A stretch of DNA of 64,000 bases from positions 310,001-374,000 of the forward strand of contig CP128407.1 in the NCBI GenBank assembly GCA_046846435.1, given 5' to 3'. This DNA comes from Nanosynbacter sp963524495 (lineage in GTDB: Bacteria > Patescibacteriota > Saccharimonadia > Saccharimonadales > Saccharimonadaceae). Numbering within the stretch: the stretch's first letter is position 1; each line of letters begins with the position of its first letter. The notes below the pieces were generated by a model. The model had not been told where the DNA came from and did not search any database. It was given only the letters and a program-made list of their open reading frames with translations. This document shows positions 42,454 to 51,965 of this stretch, piece by piece. The position numbers and the translations under genes are program-made.

Positions 42454-43002
42454 GTGGAGAGAATTTTGACACAATTTGCGAGTGCCGAAGCGCACGCGGC
42501 CGAAAAGGCTGACCTGTTCAGTTCGCTGGGCATTGATTGGAAGCTGCTGATCTTGCAGACGGTGGCGTTCTTGATCTTGCTGGTGATTCTCCGCAAGTGG
42601 GTGTATCCGCCACTGGCAGCGATGCTCGACAAGCGCGAAAAAGACATGCGCACAGCCGAAAAGGCGGCGCAGTCGGCGCGTGATAACGCTGATAAGGCTG
42701 AAAAAATGACCAACGAGTTGATGCGAAAAGCTCGGGCGGAGGCCAGTGATATCGTGGCGGCAGCGCGTGAGGAGGCGGCCTCGGTCGTCGAGCAGGCCGC
42801 CGCTAAGGCGACTGCCAAGTCCGAGACCATCGTCAGCGCGGCGCAGGCGGAAATTGCTAAGGAAGTTGAACAGGCCAAGAAAGCATTGCACAATGAAACG
42901 CTGGAATTGGTGGCTGAGGCGACTGGCAAGGTTTTGAACGAAAAGGTTGATGCTAAGACAGACGCCACGCTGATCGCGACTGCGGTCAAGGAGGTCGCCT
43001 AG
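42454..43002 (+). CDS. atpF: ATP synthase F0 subunit b
   Basis: A GTG start with GAGGGG upstream. The 182-residue protein has one N-terminal helix (LLILQTVAFLILLVILRKW) and a long charged coiled coil (~50-175) that forms the peripheral stalk with delta. Confidence 0.93.
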   Translation: MERILTQFASAEAHAAEKADLFSSLGIDWKLLILQTVAFLILLVILRKWVYPPLAAMLDKREKDMRTAEKAAQSARDNADKAEKMTNELMRKARAEASDIVAAAREEAASVVEQAAAKATAKSETIVSAAQAEIAKEVEQAKKALHNETLELVAEATGKVLNEKVDAKTDATLIATAVKEVA

Positions 43003-43004
43003 TC

Positions 43005-43541
43005 ATGGCGCGGACGCTTCGGCGAAAGTTGGCACGACACGCGGCCGAGCGGTTGCTCAAGGGCGACGTGACGGTGATTGATGAACTGGCGGCACTGATC
43101 GTCCACGAGCGGCGCGAGCGAGAGGTTGATCTGTTGGTGCAGGATATCGAGGCGGAATTGGCTGAGCGCGGGACAGTTGTAGCGACGGTTGAGAGTGCAA
43201 CGCCGCTGGACGCAGCGACGAAGGATGCAATTAAACGGCTACTATCATCTAACTTGGGCATGGAGTCGCTGACATCTGTGGAGGGTCGCTCTGCAGCCCG
43301 AGCGTCCAGAAAGGACGCCCGGAGCGAAGCCCGCGTACCCGAAGCAGATGGTAGCGACCGTGCCACTCAGCACGTCGAACTTCCTGATACGGAAGTCCCG
43401 AGCGACCGCATCGCTCAGGTGCGCCTGCGCGAAATCATCCGTTCCGAGTTGATCGGCGGGGTGAAGATTACCACGCCGACCCAAGTGATGGACGCGACAA
43501 TTGCCAAGAAACTAAACGACTTGCGGGCGAAGAAAATCTAG
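43005..43541 (+). CDS. atpH: ATP synthase subunit delta with an in-frame palindromic insert
   Basis: The 178-residue subunit joins b to the F1 head. The N-terminal helical domain and the start of the C-terminal domain (VVATVESATPLDAATKDAIKRLLS) are normal, and it ends with the conserved SELIGGVKITTPTQVMDATIAKKL. Between them, where about 15-20 residues are expected, are ~70 (from NLGMESLTSVEGRSAAR to RLREIIR), encoded by palindromes at 43284-43359 and 43379-43416. AtpH has a b-interacting surface here, so the insert must be tolerated on the stalk. Confidence 0.9.
   Translation: MARTLRRKLARHAAERLLKGDVTVIDELAALIVHERREREVDLLVQDIEAELAERGTVVATVESATPLDAATKDAIKRLLSSNLGMESLTSVEGRSAARASRKDARSEARVPEADGSDRATQHVELPDTEVPSDRIAQVRLREIIRSELIGGVKITTPTQVMDATIAKKLNDLRAKKI
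43284..43359. repeat. Palindromic insert inside atpH
   Basis: 76 bp: outer arms GGTCGCT/AGCGACC and CTGC/GCAG, inner hairpin GCGTCC-AGAAA-GGACGC. Two smaller hairpins follow: ACTTCC/GGAAGT (43379-43396) and GAGCGA/TCGCTC (43400-43416). Confidence 0.8.
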
Positions 43542-43549
43542 GAGGAAAA

Positions 43550-45076
<1,527 letters not shown>

Positions 45077-45079
45077 TTC

Positions 45080-45961
45080 ATGCCGAGTACTCGTGCGCTG
45101 AAAAATCGTATTCGCTCGGTGGATTCGACCAAGCAAATCACCAAGGCGATGCAGTTGGTGGCCGCCAGCAAAATGCGCCGCGCCCAAGAGGCGGACAAGG
45201 CCTCGGCTCCTTATACACTGGCGGCCGAGGAACTGCTGAGCTACCTAGCCAGCCAAGGTGCGACGGATAATCACCCGCTGTTTAAGCGCCGCAAAATTAC
45301 CAAGCGCTTGATCATCGTCATCGCTAGCGACAAAGGTCTGGCTGGTGCGTATAACACCAATGTCCTGAAGAAATATCTGGAGCTGCTGAAGCGTGATGAT
45401 GAGCGTGGCATTGAAAACTTAACCTTGACGATTGGCCGCCGAGCTTCGCAATTTGCCTCGCGCCTGAAGGATACGAAGATTATCGGTACGTACGAGGATT
45501 TGCCAGATCAGCCGTCTGGACTCACCTTTCATACGATTTTGAATACCGCCATTAGCATGTTTGAGAATGGCGATGTTGACGCGGTGACGCTGGTGTATAC
45601 GCAATTTGTCAATAGCATGGTGCAGACGGCGGAGCTGTCACGCTTGCTGCCGGCAGGTACTAAAGCCTTGATTGATCCGAGCGAGGTACCGAACACAATT
45701 TCTGACGCCAAGTACGAGCCAAGCATCCCAGAAGTGTTGGATGCGGTGGTCTATCGTCTGACGGGCGCGCGGCTGTTCCAGGCGCTACTGGATGCCCGCG
45801 CGAGCGAGCACTCCATGCGGATGATGGCCATGAAGAATGCCACCGACAATGCGTCTGATCTGGTGGATGACTTGACGCTAGCGATGAACAAGGCCCGTCA
45901 GGGCGCGATTACTCAAGAGTTAGCGGAAATTTCCGGCGGCGTGGAGGCGATGGAACAATGA
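45080..45961 (+). CDS. atpG: ATP synthase F1 subunit gamma
   Basis: The 293-residue rotor subunit has N-terminal helix RALKNRIRSVDSTKQITKAMQLVAASKMRRAQ and C-terminal helix SEHSMRMMAMKNATDNASDL...INKARQ-type signature (AMNKARQGAITQELAEI). It starts 3 nt after atpA. Its stop overlaps the next, non-canonical gene by 4 nt. Confidence 0.96.
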   Translation: MPSTRALKNRIRSVDSTKQITKAMQLVAASKMRRAQEADKASAPYTLAAEELLSYLASQGATDNHPLFKRRKITKRLIIVIASDKGLAGAYNTNVLKKYLELLKRDDERGIENLTLTIGRRASQFASRLKDTKIIGTYEDLPDQPSGLTFHTILNTAISMFENGDVDAVTLVYTQFVNSMVQTAELSRLLPAGTKALIDPSEVPNTISDAKYEPSIPEVLDAVVYRLTGARLFQALLDARASEHSMRMMAMKNATDNASDLVDDLTLAMNKARQGAITQELAEISGGVEAMEQ

Positions 45962-46467
45962 GCGTGTATTTTGCTTGCTACGATGAAGATCAGCTCTCAG
46001 GAAAAGTATCCTTGCGCACTGAAGCTATCCAGCGAACTAAACGGGGTATTTTGGATAAAAATTTAATAATTGATAGGATCATTACTTCACCGCTTCTTGT
46101 TGCAAGGGCTGCCGCTAAGGAAATAGCTCAAACGGCTGGATCCGATGATGTACAAATTGGTGTTGATGAGCGATGGCTGGATTTTGATATCGACGCATTA
46201 ATGTACTGGTTGAGAAATGGGTGGCACGGTAAATCCCCGAGACCAGAGCGTGAGCTCAGGCCGCTAGATAAGATATTAACAACTATCGCATCTGCTTATG
46301 AGGACGCAGTTCGTTTGCCTGGAGTTACTCTCATCATTAGCAATAGCGAGGTGTATAAATTTTTGCAAGCATATATACAGAGATTATCTATTGATGAAGT
46401 GGCATCGCTAAAAGGTATTAAGAATGGCGAGATAATCGAGATAGTAAAAGGAGGAATTGATGAGTAA
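45958..46467 (+). CDS. Extra gene in the atp operon: degenerate histidine-phosphatase-like protein
   Basis: This 169-residue protein is inserted between atpG and atpD. It overlaps both neighbours (4 nt with atpG, 8 nt with atpD), so it is translated within the operon. DRIITSPLLVARAAAKEIAQTAG resembles the SpLxRAxxTA region of phosphoglycerate-mutase-like (SixA) phosphatases, but the catalytic RHG is replaced (YFACYDED) and the second His loop reads LIISNSEV. Enzymatic activity is therefore unlikely. Codon use is clearly more AT-rich than the flanking atp genes. Its role is unknown; a regulatory or structural role in the ATP synthase is only inference. Confidence 0.65.
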   Translation: MSVYFACYDEDQLSGKVSLRTEAIQRTKRGILDKNLIIDRIITSPLLVARAAAKEIAQTAGSDDVQIGVDERWLDFDIDALMYWLRNGWHGKSPRPERELRPLDKILTTIASAYEDAVRLPGVTLIISNSEVYKFLQAYIQRLSIDEVASLKGIKNGEIIEIVKGGIDE

Positions 46468-47878
46468 AACACTAGGAAAAATTATTCAAATCGTTGGCGT
46501 GGTGGTCGATGTGGAATTTCCGCAGAGCGTTAAATTGCCGGCGATTTATGACGCGTTGCATGTCAAGAACGGCAAAGAGACGCTGGTATTGGAAGTAGCG
46601 CAGCACCTCGACGAGCACACGGTGCGGACGATTGCCCTGTCGTCGACCGACGGCTTGGCTCGCGGTGCGGAAGTGGTGGCGACTGGTGCACCGATTTCTG
46701 TGCCAGTGGGTGCTGAGACTCAGGGGCGCATGTTCAACGTGGTTGGTGAAGCGATTGACGAAAAGCCGCAACCAAAGGGCAAAACCGCACCGATTCACCG
46801 CCCTGCTCCGGATCTTTCCGAGCAGTCAAACAAGACGGAGATTTTGGAAACTGGAATTAAGGTTGTCGACCTGATCGCGCCGCTGGCCAAAGGTGGTAAA
46901 GCTGGCTTGTTTGCCGGTGCTGGTGTCGGTAAAACAGTCTTGATTACCGAGCTGATCAACAACATCGCTAAGTTTCACTCTGGTAACTCGGTCTTCGCCG
47001 GCGTTGGTGAGCGTACTCGCGAAGGAAATGACTTGTACTACGAGATGGAAGAAGCCGGCGTGCTGGACAAGACCTCGCTGGTGTTTGGTCAGATGAACGA
47101 GCCGCCTGGCGCACGTCTGCGCGTGGCGCTGTCGGGTCTGGCAATGGCTGAAGCCTTTCGTGACGAAGGTAAAGACGTGCTGCTGTTTATCGATAATATT
47201 TACCGCTATACCCAGGCTGGTGCCGAGGTGTCGGCGCTGCTGGGCCGTCTGCCAAGCGCTGTGGGCTATCAGCCAAACTTGCAGCAAGAAATGGGTGCTC
47301 TGCAGGAGCGCATTACCTCAACGAAAAAGGGATCGATCACCTCTGTTCAGGCAGTGTATGTGCCAGCTGACGACTTGACCGACCCAGCGCCAGCGACGAC
47401 GTTCGCTCACCTGGATGCGACCATCGTGATGAACCGTGCTTTGACGGAAATTGGTATCTACCCTGCTGTCGATGTGCTGGACTCCAGTTCTAACTCGCTG
47501 GATCCAGAAATTGTTGGCGAGGAGCACTACCGCGTGGCGCGCGAAGTTCAGCGAGTATTGCAGCAGTACAAGGAACTACAGGATATCATCGCTATCCTCG
47601 GTATGGAAGAATTGTCGGATGATCAGAAGCAAATCGTTGCTCGGGCTCGCCGTATCCAGCGCTTCCTGGCGCAGCCATTCCACGTGGCTGAGAAATTTAC
47701 TGGCAACCCTGGCGTGTACGTCAAGCTGGAAGATACCATTCGCGACGCTGCCGACATTTTGGCTGGTAAATACGACGATAAGCCGGAAAGCTGGTTCTAC
47801 ATGGTGCAAGGCACATTAGCCGACCAGGTAGCTCGCGACGCTGAGGCAGCAAAGCAACCAGAGGCAAAGAAGGACTAG
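46460..47878 (+). CDS. atpD: ATP synthase F1 subunit beta
   Basis: The 472-residue catalytic subunit has GAGVGKT (P-loop ~155), GERTREGND, LLFIDNIYRYTQAG (Walker B) and SALLGRLPSAVGYQPN. The ATG at 46460 has AAAGGAGG 6 nt upstream inside the previous gene. Length is normal. Confidence 0.97.
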   Translation: MSKTLGKIIQIVGVVVDVEFPQSVKLPAIYDALHVKNGKETLVLEVAQHLDEHTVRTIALSSTDGLARGAEVVATGAPISVPVGAETQGRMFNVVGEAIDEKPQPKGKTAPIHRPAPDLSEQSNKTEILETGIKVVDLIAPLAKGGKAGLFAGAGVGKTVLITELINNIAKFHSGNSVFAGVGERTREGNDLYYEMEEAGVLDKTSLVFGQMNEPPGARLRVALSGLAMAEAFRDEGKDVLLFIDNIYRYTQAGAEVSALLGRLPSAVGYQPNLQQEMGALQERITSTKKGSITSVQAVYVPADDLTDPAPATTFAHLDATIVMNRALTEIGIYPAVDVLDSSSNSLDPEIVGEEHYRVAREVQRVLQQYKELQDIIAILGMEELSDDQKQIVARARRIQRFLAQPFHVAEKFTGNPGVYVKLEDTIRDAADILAGKYDDKPESWFYMVQGTLADQVARDAEAAKQPEAKKD

Positions 47879-47882
47879 CCTG

Positions 47883-48308
47883 ATGAATTTGAAGCTGGTA
47901 ACGCTCGGGGGTGTCAAGCTGGAAGAAGCGATATATTCGGTGACTATTCCGACGATTGATGGCGAGATTTCGGTGCTGCCGAGCCACGAGCCGCTGGTGA
48001 CGGTGGCCAAGGACGGCGTGATCACCGTGCGCCGGCGTCAAGAAGACCCTGACAATCAGTTGGAATATTTCGCGATCTCCGGCGGCGTGGTAAAAATCGA
48101 TTATTCATCAGTGCAGATCCTGGTGGACGAGGCTGACCATGGCGACGACATCATCGAGGCGGAAACTCAGGCAGCACTGGAGCGCGCCATCAAAGCCCGC
48201 GACGAAGCCGGCGACCAAGTCGAGCGCGAGAAAGCCAAACAGCTCATCGACCGGCACATGGTGCGGCTCAAGGTTGCAGACTTGCATCGGCGTAAGCGAC
48301 GACATTAG
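47883..48308 (+). CDS. atpC: ATP synthase F1 subunit epsilon
   Basis: The 141-residue subunit has the N-terminal beta sandwich (LVTLGGVKLEEAIYSVTIPTIDGEISVLPSHEPLVT, FAISGGVVKI) and two C-terminal helices. The last ~20 residues are very basic (VRLKVADLHRRKRRH). It ends the operon. Confidence 0.93.
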   Translation: MNLKLVTLGGVKLEEAIYSVTIPTIDGEISVLPSHEPLVTVAKDGVITVRRRQEDPDNQLEYFAISGGVVKIDYSSVQILVDEADHGDDIIEAETQAALERAIKARDEAGDQVEREKAKQLIDRHMVRLKVADLHRRKRRH

Positions 48309-48312
48309 GATA

Positions 48313-49184
48313 TTAGGTTGCGCTCGGTCCAATCAGGATGTCGAGACTGCTACGTATAGCAGAGGTAGCCATCTTTGCTTCTAGCTGTCTCTGTATCGGA
48401 AAAATATCGGGTATATTTTCTTCATAGATGTGTAGGAAGTGGTCATCAAATTGTTGCTGGCTGACAGGAGATAGTTGGGTACCAAATCGGGTGAGGGATT
48501 CTGCATATAATAGGATATCGTCAGACACATCCTCCATGTCGTGCAGCTTCCCTATTGTTGTGAGGTCAATAATACGTGTTCTACCGTTAATATCGCTCGC
48601 GGTATTTTTTACCTGAAAATCGCCGTGCACTAAGCCCTTGCTATTTAAAATAACTAATGTTTGCGCGGCGACCGTGAGGGCTTCTGCTATCTTTGACTCC
48701 GTTGGTTTGTGTGATTCTTGCAGAAGGATATTGTCATAGCTCACAACTCCTTGGTCGAACTCAGTGATAGTACTGAAATTACCTCCTGTTTTAGCAAATC
48801 CCAATGCCCGAAAAGCTGTTCTCCCTCTTTATTAAGATATTTTTCTGCTTTATATTCGCGGACGGCGTGTCTTGCGGACTCAACTGGTTTGATGGCGACC
48901 GGTTGGGTGGTTAGGGCGCTAGATTGTTCTGGTATTATCATATTGCCAAACTTGACGCGATGGACGCTGTCTTTTCTACCCTTTGCGTAGTCTGGTATTT
49001 CATGGATCTGAACACTTGATGTTGGCTGGCCTAACTTTGGCAGTTGGGATAGTAGTATTACTCCCTCTGGCAACCACTCTCTTATAGTGTCCGATGTAAC
49101 ATCTCGTGTATAAACATAGGACAAACCATACTTCATACGATCATGCATATTTCTTATTATATCATAATATCTATATATTTTCAA
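48313..49184 (-). pseudogene. Protein-kinase-like gene split by a frameshift
   Basis: Two overlapping frames (48741-49184 and 48313-48804) encode successive parts of one kinase-like fold. The first holds VAIKPVESARHAVREYKAEKYL (the VAIK Lys and the alpha-C Glu); the second has LVHGDFQVKN (catalytic Asp and Asn) and IIDLT (metal-binding DxG-like position). The register changes around 48790-48815, near GCTAAAAC. It may be a broken gene, a sequence error or programmed frameshifting. It is low in GC and convergent with atpC. Possible substrates are a small molecule or a protein. Confidence 0.65.
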
Positions 49185-50262
49185 TAATTTTCCGGACTTC
49201 GTCGGTGCTGGTGGTGTGCATCAGCTGGTCGCGCAGTTCCTTGGCGCCGTCGAAGTCGCGGATGTAGATTTTGAAGAAACGTTTGAGGGTTTCGTAGGGG
49301 CGTCCGAGGGTTGGCTGGTAGTGGTCGAAGAGGTCGAGGTGGTAATGTAGTAGATATATAAGTTCTGATTTAGTATTGCCGCTCCCGTCGTCGCCGTCTG
49401 CGACGGCACGTAGGTCGCTAGACGCGGGTTCTGCTAGTCGGTCCGCCCCTTCTTCTGAAAAATCAGAGATTTGTTCAGAAGTGGGTGCTGCCCCACCGAC
49501 TATCACCCGCTTATCCTCGATCTCCGAAGACACTCCGCCTTTCCTAAAACAAAACGGATCGCTGAAAATTCCCCGCCCGATCATGATGCCGTTGATGCCG
49601 GGATGTTGACGGACTAGTTCTAGACCATGGGTTCGGTCGCGGATATCTCCGTTGATAGTCAAGAGAGTTTGTGGGGCGATTTCGTCGCGTAGCTTGATGA
49701 TGTCGTCGATAAGATCGTAATGTGCCGGGACTTTGCTCATTTCTTTTTTGGTGCGTAAATGAATTGTCAGATTGACGATATCTTGCTGTAAAATAGTCGC
49801 CAGCCATTCGCGCCATTCATCGACATGGGTGTAGCCCAGCCTGGTTTTGACACTGACCGGCAGCCCAGCGGTTTTAGCAGCAGCAATGGCGGCAACCGCG
49901 ACGTCGGGTCGGCGGATCAGTGCCGCTCCCCCGCTTTTGATGGCGGATTTGGCGGGACAGCCCATGTTGATGTCAATGCCGTCGAAGCCGAGCTTGGCAC
50001 AGTGAGAGGCAAATTGCTCCATATCACCTGGCTCGCCGCCCCAGATCTGGGCGACTAGTGGATGCTCATCGTCGGTTTTGATGAGCCGTCCAGCGATGGC
50101 CTTGTCGCCGGCATGCACCCAGCCCGTCGCATTGGCAAACTCGGTGAAAAACACGTCGGGGCTGCCCGCCTGCTTGACGACATGACGAAACACCACGTCA
50201 GTGACGGCTTCCATCGGCGCCAAGATGAAAAATGGCTGCGGTAGATTGTCCCAACATGTCAT
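49171..50262 (-). CDS. tRNA-dihydrouridine synthase with an in-frame palindromic insert
   Basis: This flavoenzyme reduces uridines in tRNA D-loops. Seen: FILAPMEAVTDVVFR, INMGCPAKSA (catalytic Cys), KTRLGY, HLRTKKEMS (His), NGDI and GIMIGRGIF. The N-terminal TIM barrel ends near SDPFCFRKGG; the helical domain resumes at NTKSELIYLLHYHLDLFDHY. Between them ~50 residues are extra, made by palindromes 49424-49510 and 49385-49406. A GTG 6 nt before the ATG overlaps the Fic stop codon, so the two genes are coupled. Confidence 0.93.
   Translation of the reverse strand: MTCWDNLPQPFFILAPMEAVTDVVFRHVVKQAGSPDVFFTEFANATGWVHAGDKAIAGRLIKTDDEHPLVAQIWGGEPGDMEQFASHCAKLGFDGIDINMGCPAKSAIKSGGAALIRRPDVAVAAIAAAKTAGLPVSVKTRLGYTHVDEWREWLATILQQDIVNLTIHLRTKKEMSKVPAHYDLIDDIIKLRDEIAPQTLLTINGDIRDRTHGLELVRQHPGINGIMIGRGIFSDPFCFRKGGVSSEIEDKRVIVGGAAPTSEQISDFSEEGADRLAEPASSDLRAVADGDDGSGNTKSELIYLLHYHLDLFDHYQPTLGRPYETLKRFFKIYIRDFDGAKELRDQLMHTTSTDEVRKIIENI
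49424..49510. repeat. Palindromic insert inside the dus gene
   Basis: 87 bp (29 codons), nested: GCGGGT/ACCCGC, TAGTCGGT/ACCGACTA, CTTCTGAA/TTCAGAAG and AATC/GATT. A smaller hairpin CCGTCG/CGACGG lies beside it (49385-49406). Confidence 0.88.
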
Positions 50263-50264
50263 GT

Positions 50265-51185
50265 TCACGTCACCAGTCCCTTACTAAACAATATACTTTC
50301 CGCGATAAATAGACGTAGTGCGTCCAGCTCGCCGCGAACCTGTGCTCGCTCCAGATAGGTATAGTACGCTCGCTTGCGCTCTTTGGTGACGAGGGGCGGC
50401 ACCAACCCCAGTTGCAGGGCCTGGACAAAGAGCAAGAGTCGCCCGGTGCGACCGTTGCCATCGCTAAATGGATGGATTTTTTCAAATGTCGCATGAGTAC
50501 GGGCTAGCCATTCTATCGGCTCTGTTTTGGGTAGCTCGTTCATTTCATCAATACACTCGGACATCGCTTCAGCAACCCGCAGATGGTTTACTGTTGTGAC
50601 ACGACTACCCGTGATGCGCACACCGTGCCGGCGGTAGAGTCCGGCGTCAGACACCAGCGTATTCATCAGTCGGACGTGCGTTTGCAAGATCAGCTCTTCG
50701 CTCCACGTAAAATTTGCCCCTTTTTCATGTAAGGCATCCAGCAGAAAATAGAGCGCAGTGCGGTGGTTACGGGCTTCTATCTGTTCGCGCGCTGTCTTGT
50801 TGGCGAGAACGCGATTATCATCGTTCAGCACCTCTGCGACGTCTGCTAGGGTCATTGTGCTACCCTCGATCGTGTTCGTGTGGTAGGTCAAGTGGAGCGT
50901 CAGGATGTCAAGTAGTTCTTGATTCGCCAGGAGTGTCCGGATCGTCATGCGGCTGGCCTGGGCGGCACGTTCAGTAGCGAGGCGCTTCGCCTCGTCGATG
51001 GTGTCCTGCCCGATCATCTCTTGATGTAATAGCTGAATATTCGCCAGGTTTTTGGCGCGCGGCGACATGTGTTGGTGTACCCAGGCGTTGAGTGTACGCA
51101 CCGGCACATCTAAGCGACGTGCCAGTTGTTCTTGGGTAAGGCCTGTCCGCATCAGAATTTCTTGGAGTAATTGCGCTGCGTTCAT
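50265..51185 (-). CDS. Fic-domain protein with N-terminal HTH
   Basis: The 306-residue protein has a helix-turn-helix (LTQEQLARRLDVPVRTLNAW, ~14-35) and a Fic domain with the catalytic loop HPFSDGNGRTGRLLLF (HxFx[D/E]GNGRxxR, complete). An inhibitory-type motif TNTIEG ((S/T)xxxE(G/N)) lies upstream in the same chain, so AMP-transfer would be self-inhibited (class II). It probably AMPylates a protein and represses its own promoter. TAATAT lies exactly 6 nt before the ATG. Confidence 0.9.
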   Translation of the reverse strand: MNAAQLLQEILMRTGLTQEQLARRLDVPVRTLNAWVHQHMSPRAKNLANIQLLHQEMIGQDTIDEAKRLATERAAQASRMTIRTLLANQELLDILTLHLTYHTNTIEGSTMTLADVAEVLNDDNRVLANKTAREQIEARNHRTALYFLLDALHEKGANFTWSEELILQTHVRLMNTLVSDAGLYRRHGVRITGSRVTTVNHLRVAEAMSECIDEMNELPKTEPIEWLARTHATFEKIHPFSDGNGRTGRLLLFVQALQLGLVPPLVTKERKRAYYTYLERAQVRGELDALRLFIAESILFSKGLVT

Positions 51186-51191
51186 GTCGTG

Positions 51192-51235
51192 ATATTACCA
51201 AAACATCATGATGTTTGTCAAATAGCACGATGTTT
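51192..51235 (-). promoter_or_regulatory. Fic promoter with palindromic operator
   Basis: TTGACA (51216-51221), 18-bp spacer, TAATAT (51192-51197), then 6 nt and the ATG. The spacer is almost filled by the 16-bp perfect palindrome AAACATCATGATGTTT (51201-51216); a further half-site CACGATGTTT lies at 51226-51235. Binding by the HTH of the Fic protein itself would block polymerase. Confidence 0.75.
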
Positions 51236-51322
51236 GCTAGGAGTCTGATGGCATGGTGGCGAGGGTTTTTGGATGTACAAGTGGCTACCCCTGCCCGACA
51301 ATCACCCCAAAAAAGGTGAAAT

Positions 51323-51346
51323 CCCCGCGTCATCGTTGACGCGGGG
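51323..51346 (-). terminator. Terminator of unit E
   Basis: CCCCGCGTCA/TGACGCGGGG (10-bp stem, 4-nt loop) with TTTTTT a few nt downstream on the minus strand. Confidence 0.75.
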
Positions 51347-51663
51347 TGGTGGACTCAAGCGGTTCTGCTCGGAGTTGATCTCATCGCTGAGAAAAACTGC
51401 CACGAGTGAATCTCGCGAGTCCGGGGATTTAGGGCCCCGCGACCAGATGAAGAATGCCCGTCTTCCCGAGGAGGCTGGTCGCGGGGCGGAGGTCTATACT
51501 CCCATAGTGACCTCCCTTCTCCCCCTTTCGGGGGTTTCATCCCGGGGCTCTCCCGGGAAGATTGAAGGGCGAAAACAACACCGTTTTCGTGATAGACCAG
51601 AGTGGAGGTTACTGGTCTATCACACGTACTGCAGCTCAACACTGAACACAGCACGTACCCCAG

Positions 51664-51714
51664 TGGATGTGGCGGGAGTCGAACCCGCCCTGGGCCCCCT
51701 TAATGGGCACATCC
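51664..51714 (-). ncRNA. tRNA-like element within unit E
   Basis: A 7-bp acceptor-like stem GGATGTG/CACATCC is joined directly to a perfect T-arm GCGGG-TTCGACT-CCCGC, followed by A. Only 19 nt lie between the 5' acceptor strand and the T-arm, so D- and normal anticodon arms are missing. The T-arm is close to tmRNA and tRNA consensus. CCA is not encoded (ACTG follows). Confidence 0.65.
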
Positions 51715-51792
51715 TTGTGGGCGGACGGACGCCCTGTTGCTGAGCTTGCTAGCTCAGCGGGTTCGGGGTGCACGTACCCCGACCGTCGTCAT

Positions 51793-51820
51793 ATCGTAAA
51801 TCACCTAGGTGATTTACGAT
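51793..51820. repeat. 28-bp perfect palindrome
   Basis: Each half is 14 bp, with no loop; it starts ATCGTAAATCACCT and spans the stop codon of the small ORF of unit E. Without a T-run it is not an obvious terminator; it could be an RNA hairpin or a protein site. Confidence 0.8.
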
Positions 51821-51965
51821 TTTCTTTGAGCCAAGCGCGGTAATTTCTACCGCGCTGACTGCCCTCTTTCTGCACTTTGTTGAGAAGGAAGGCATCGTCC
51901 CTTTTCGCCGGCTCGTTGGCGGCGAGCCGCCGCAGTGCCGCGTCCATACGTTCCGACAAACCCAT
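51801..51965 (-). CDS. Small basic protein encoded in unit E
   Basis: A 54-residue ORF (MGLSERMDAALRRLAANEPAK...) with GGGAGGTG 8-9 nt upstream. The product is hydrophilic, predicted helical and basic at the end (RNYRAWLKENRKSPR). It is not a membrane protein, unlike cassettes A-C. Since strong RNA hairpins continue through the coding region, the ORF could be fortuitous; the good ribosome site argues for translation. Confidence 0.5.
   Translation of the reverse strand: MGLSERMDAALRRLAANEPAKRDDAFLLNKVQKEGSQRGRNYRAWLKENRKSPR

Noticed and set aside
51664..51745. Complete tRNA-Leu(TAA)
   Set aside because: A loop with TAA can be drawn, but the stem is mismatched and there is no D-arm or long variable arm.
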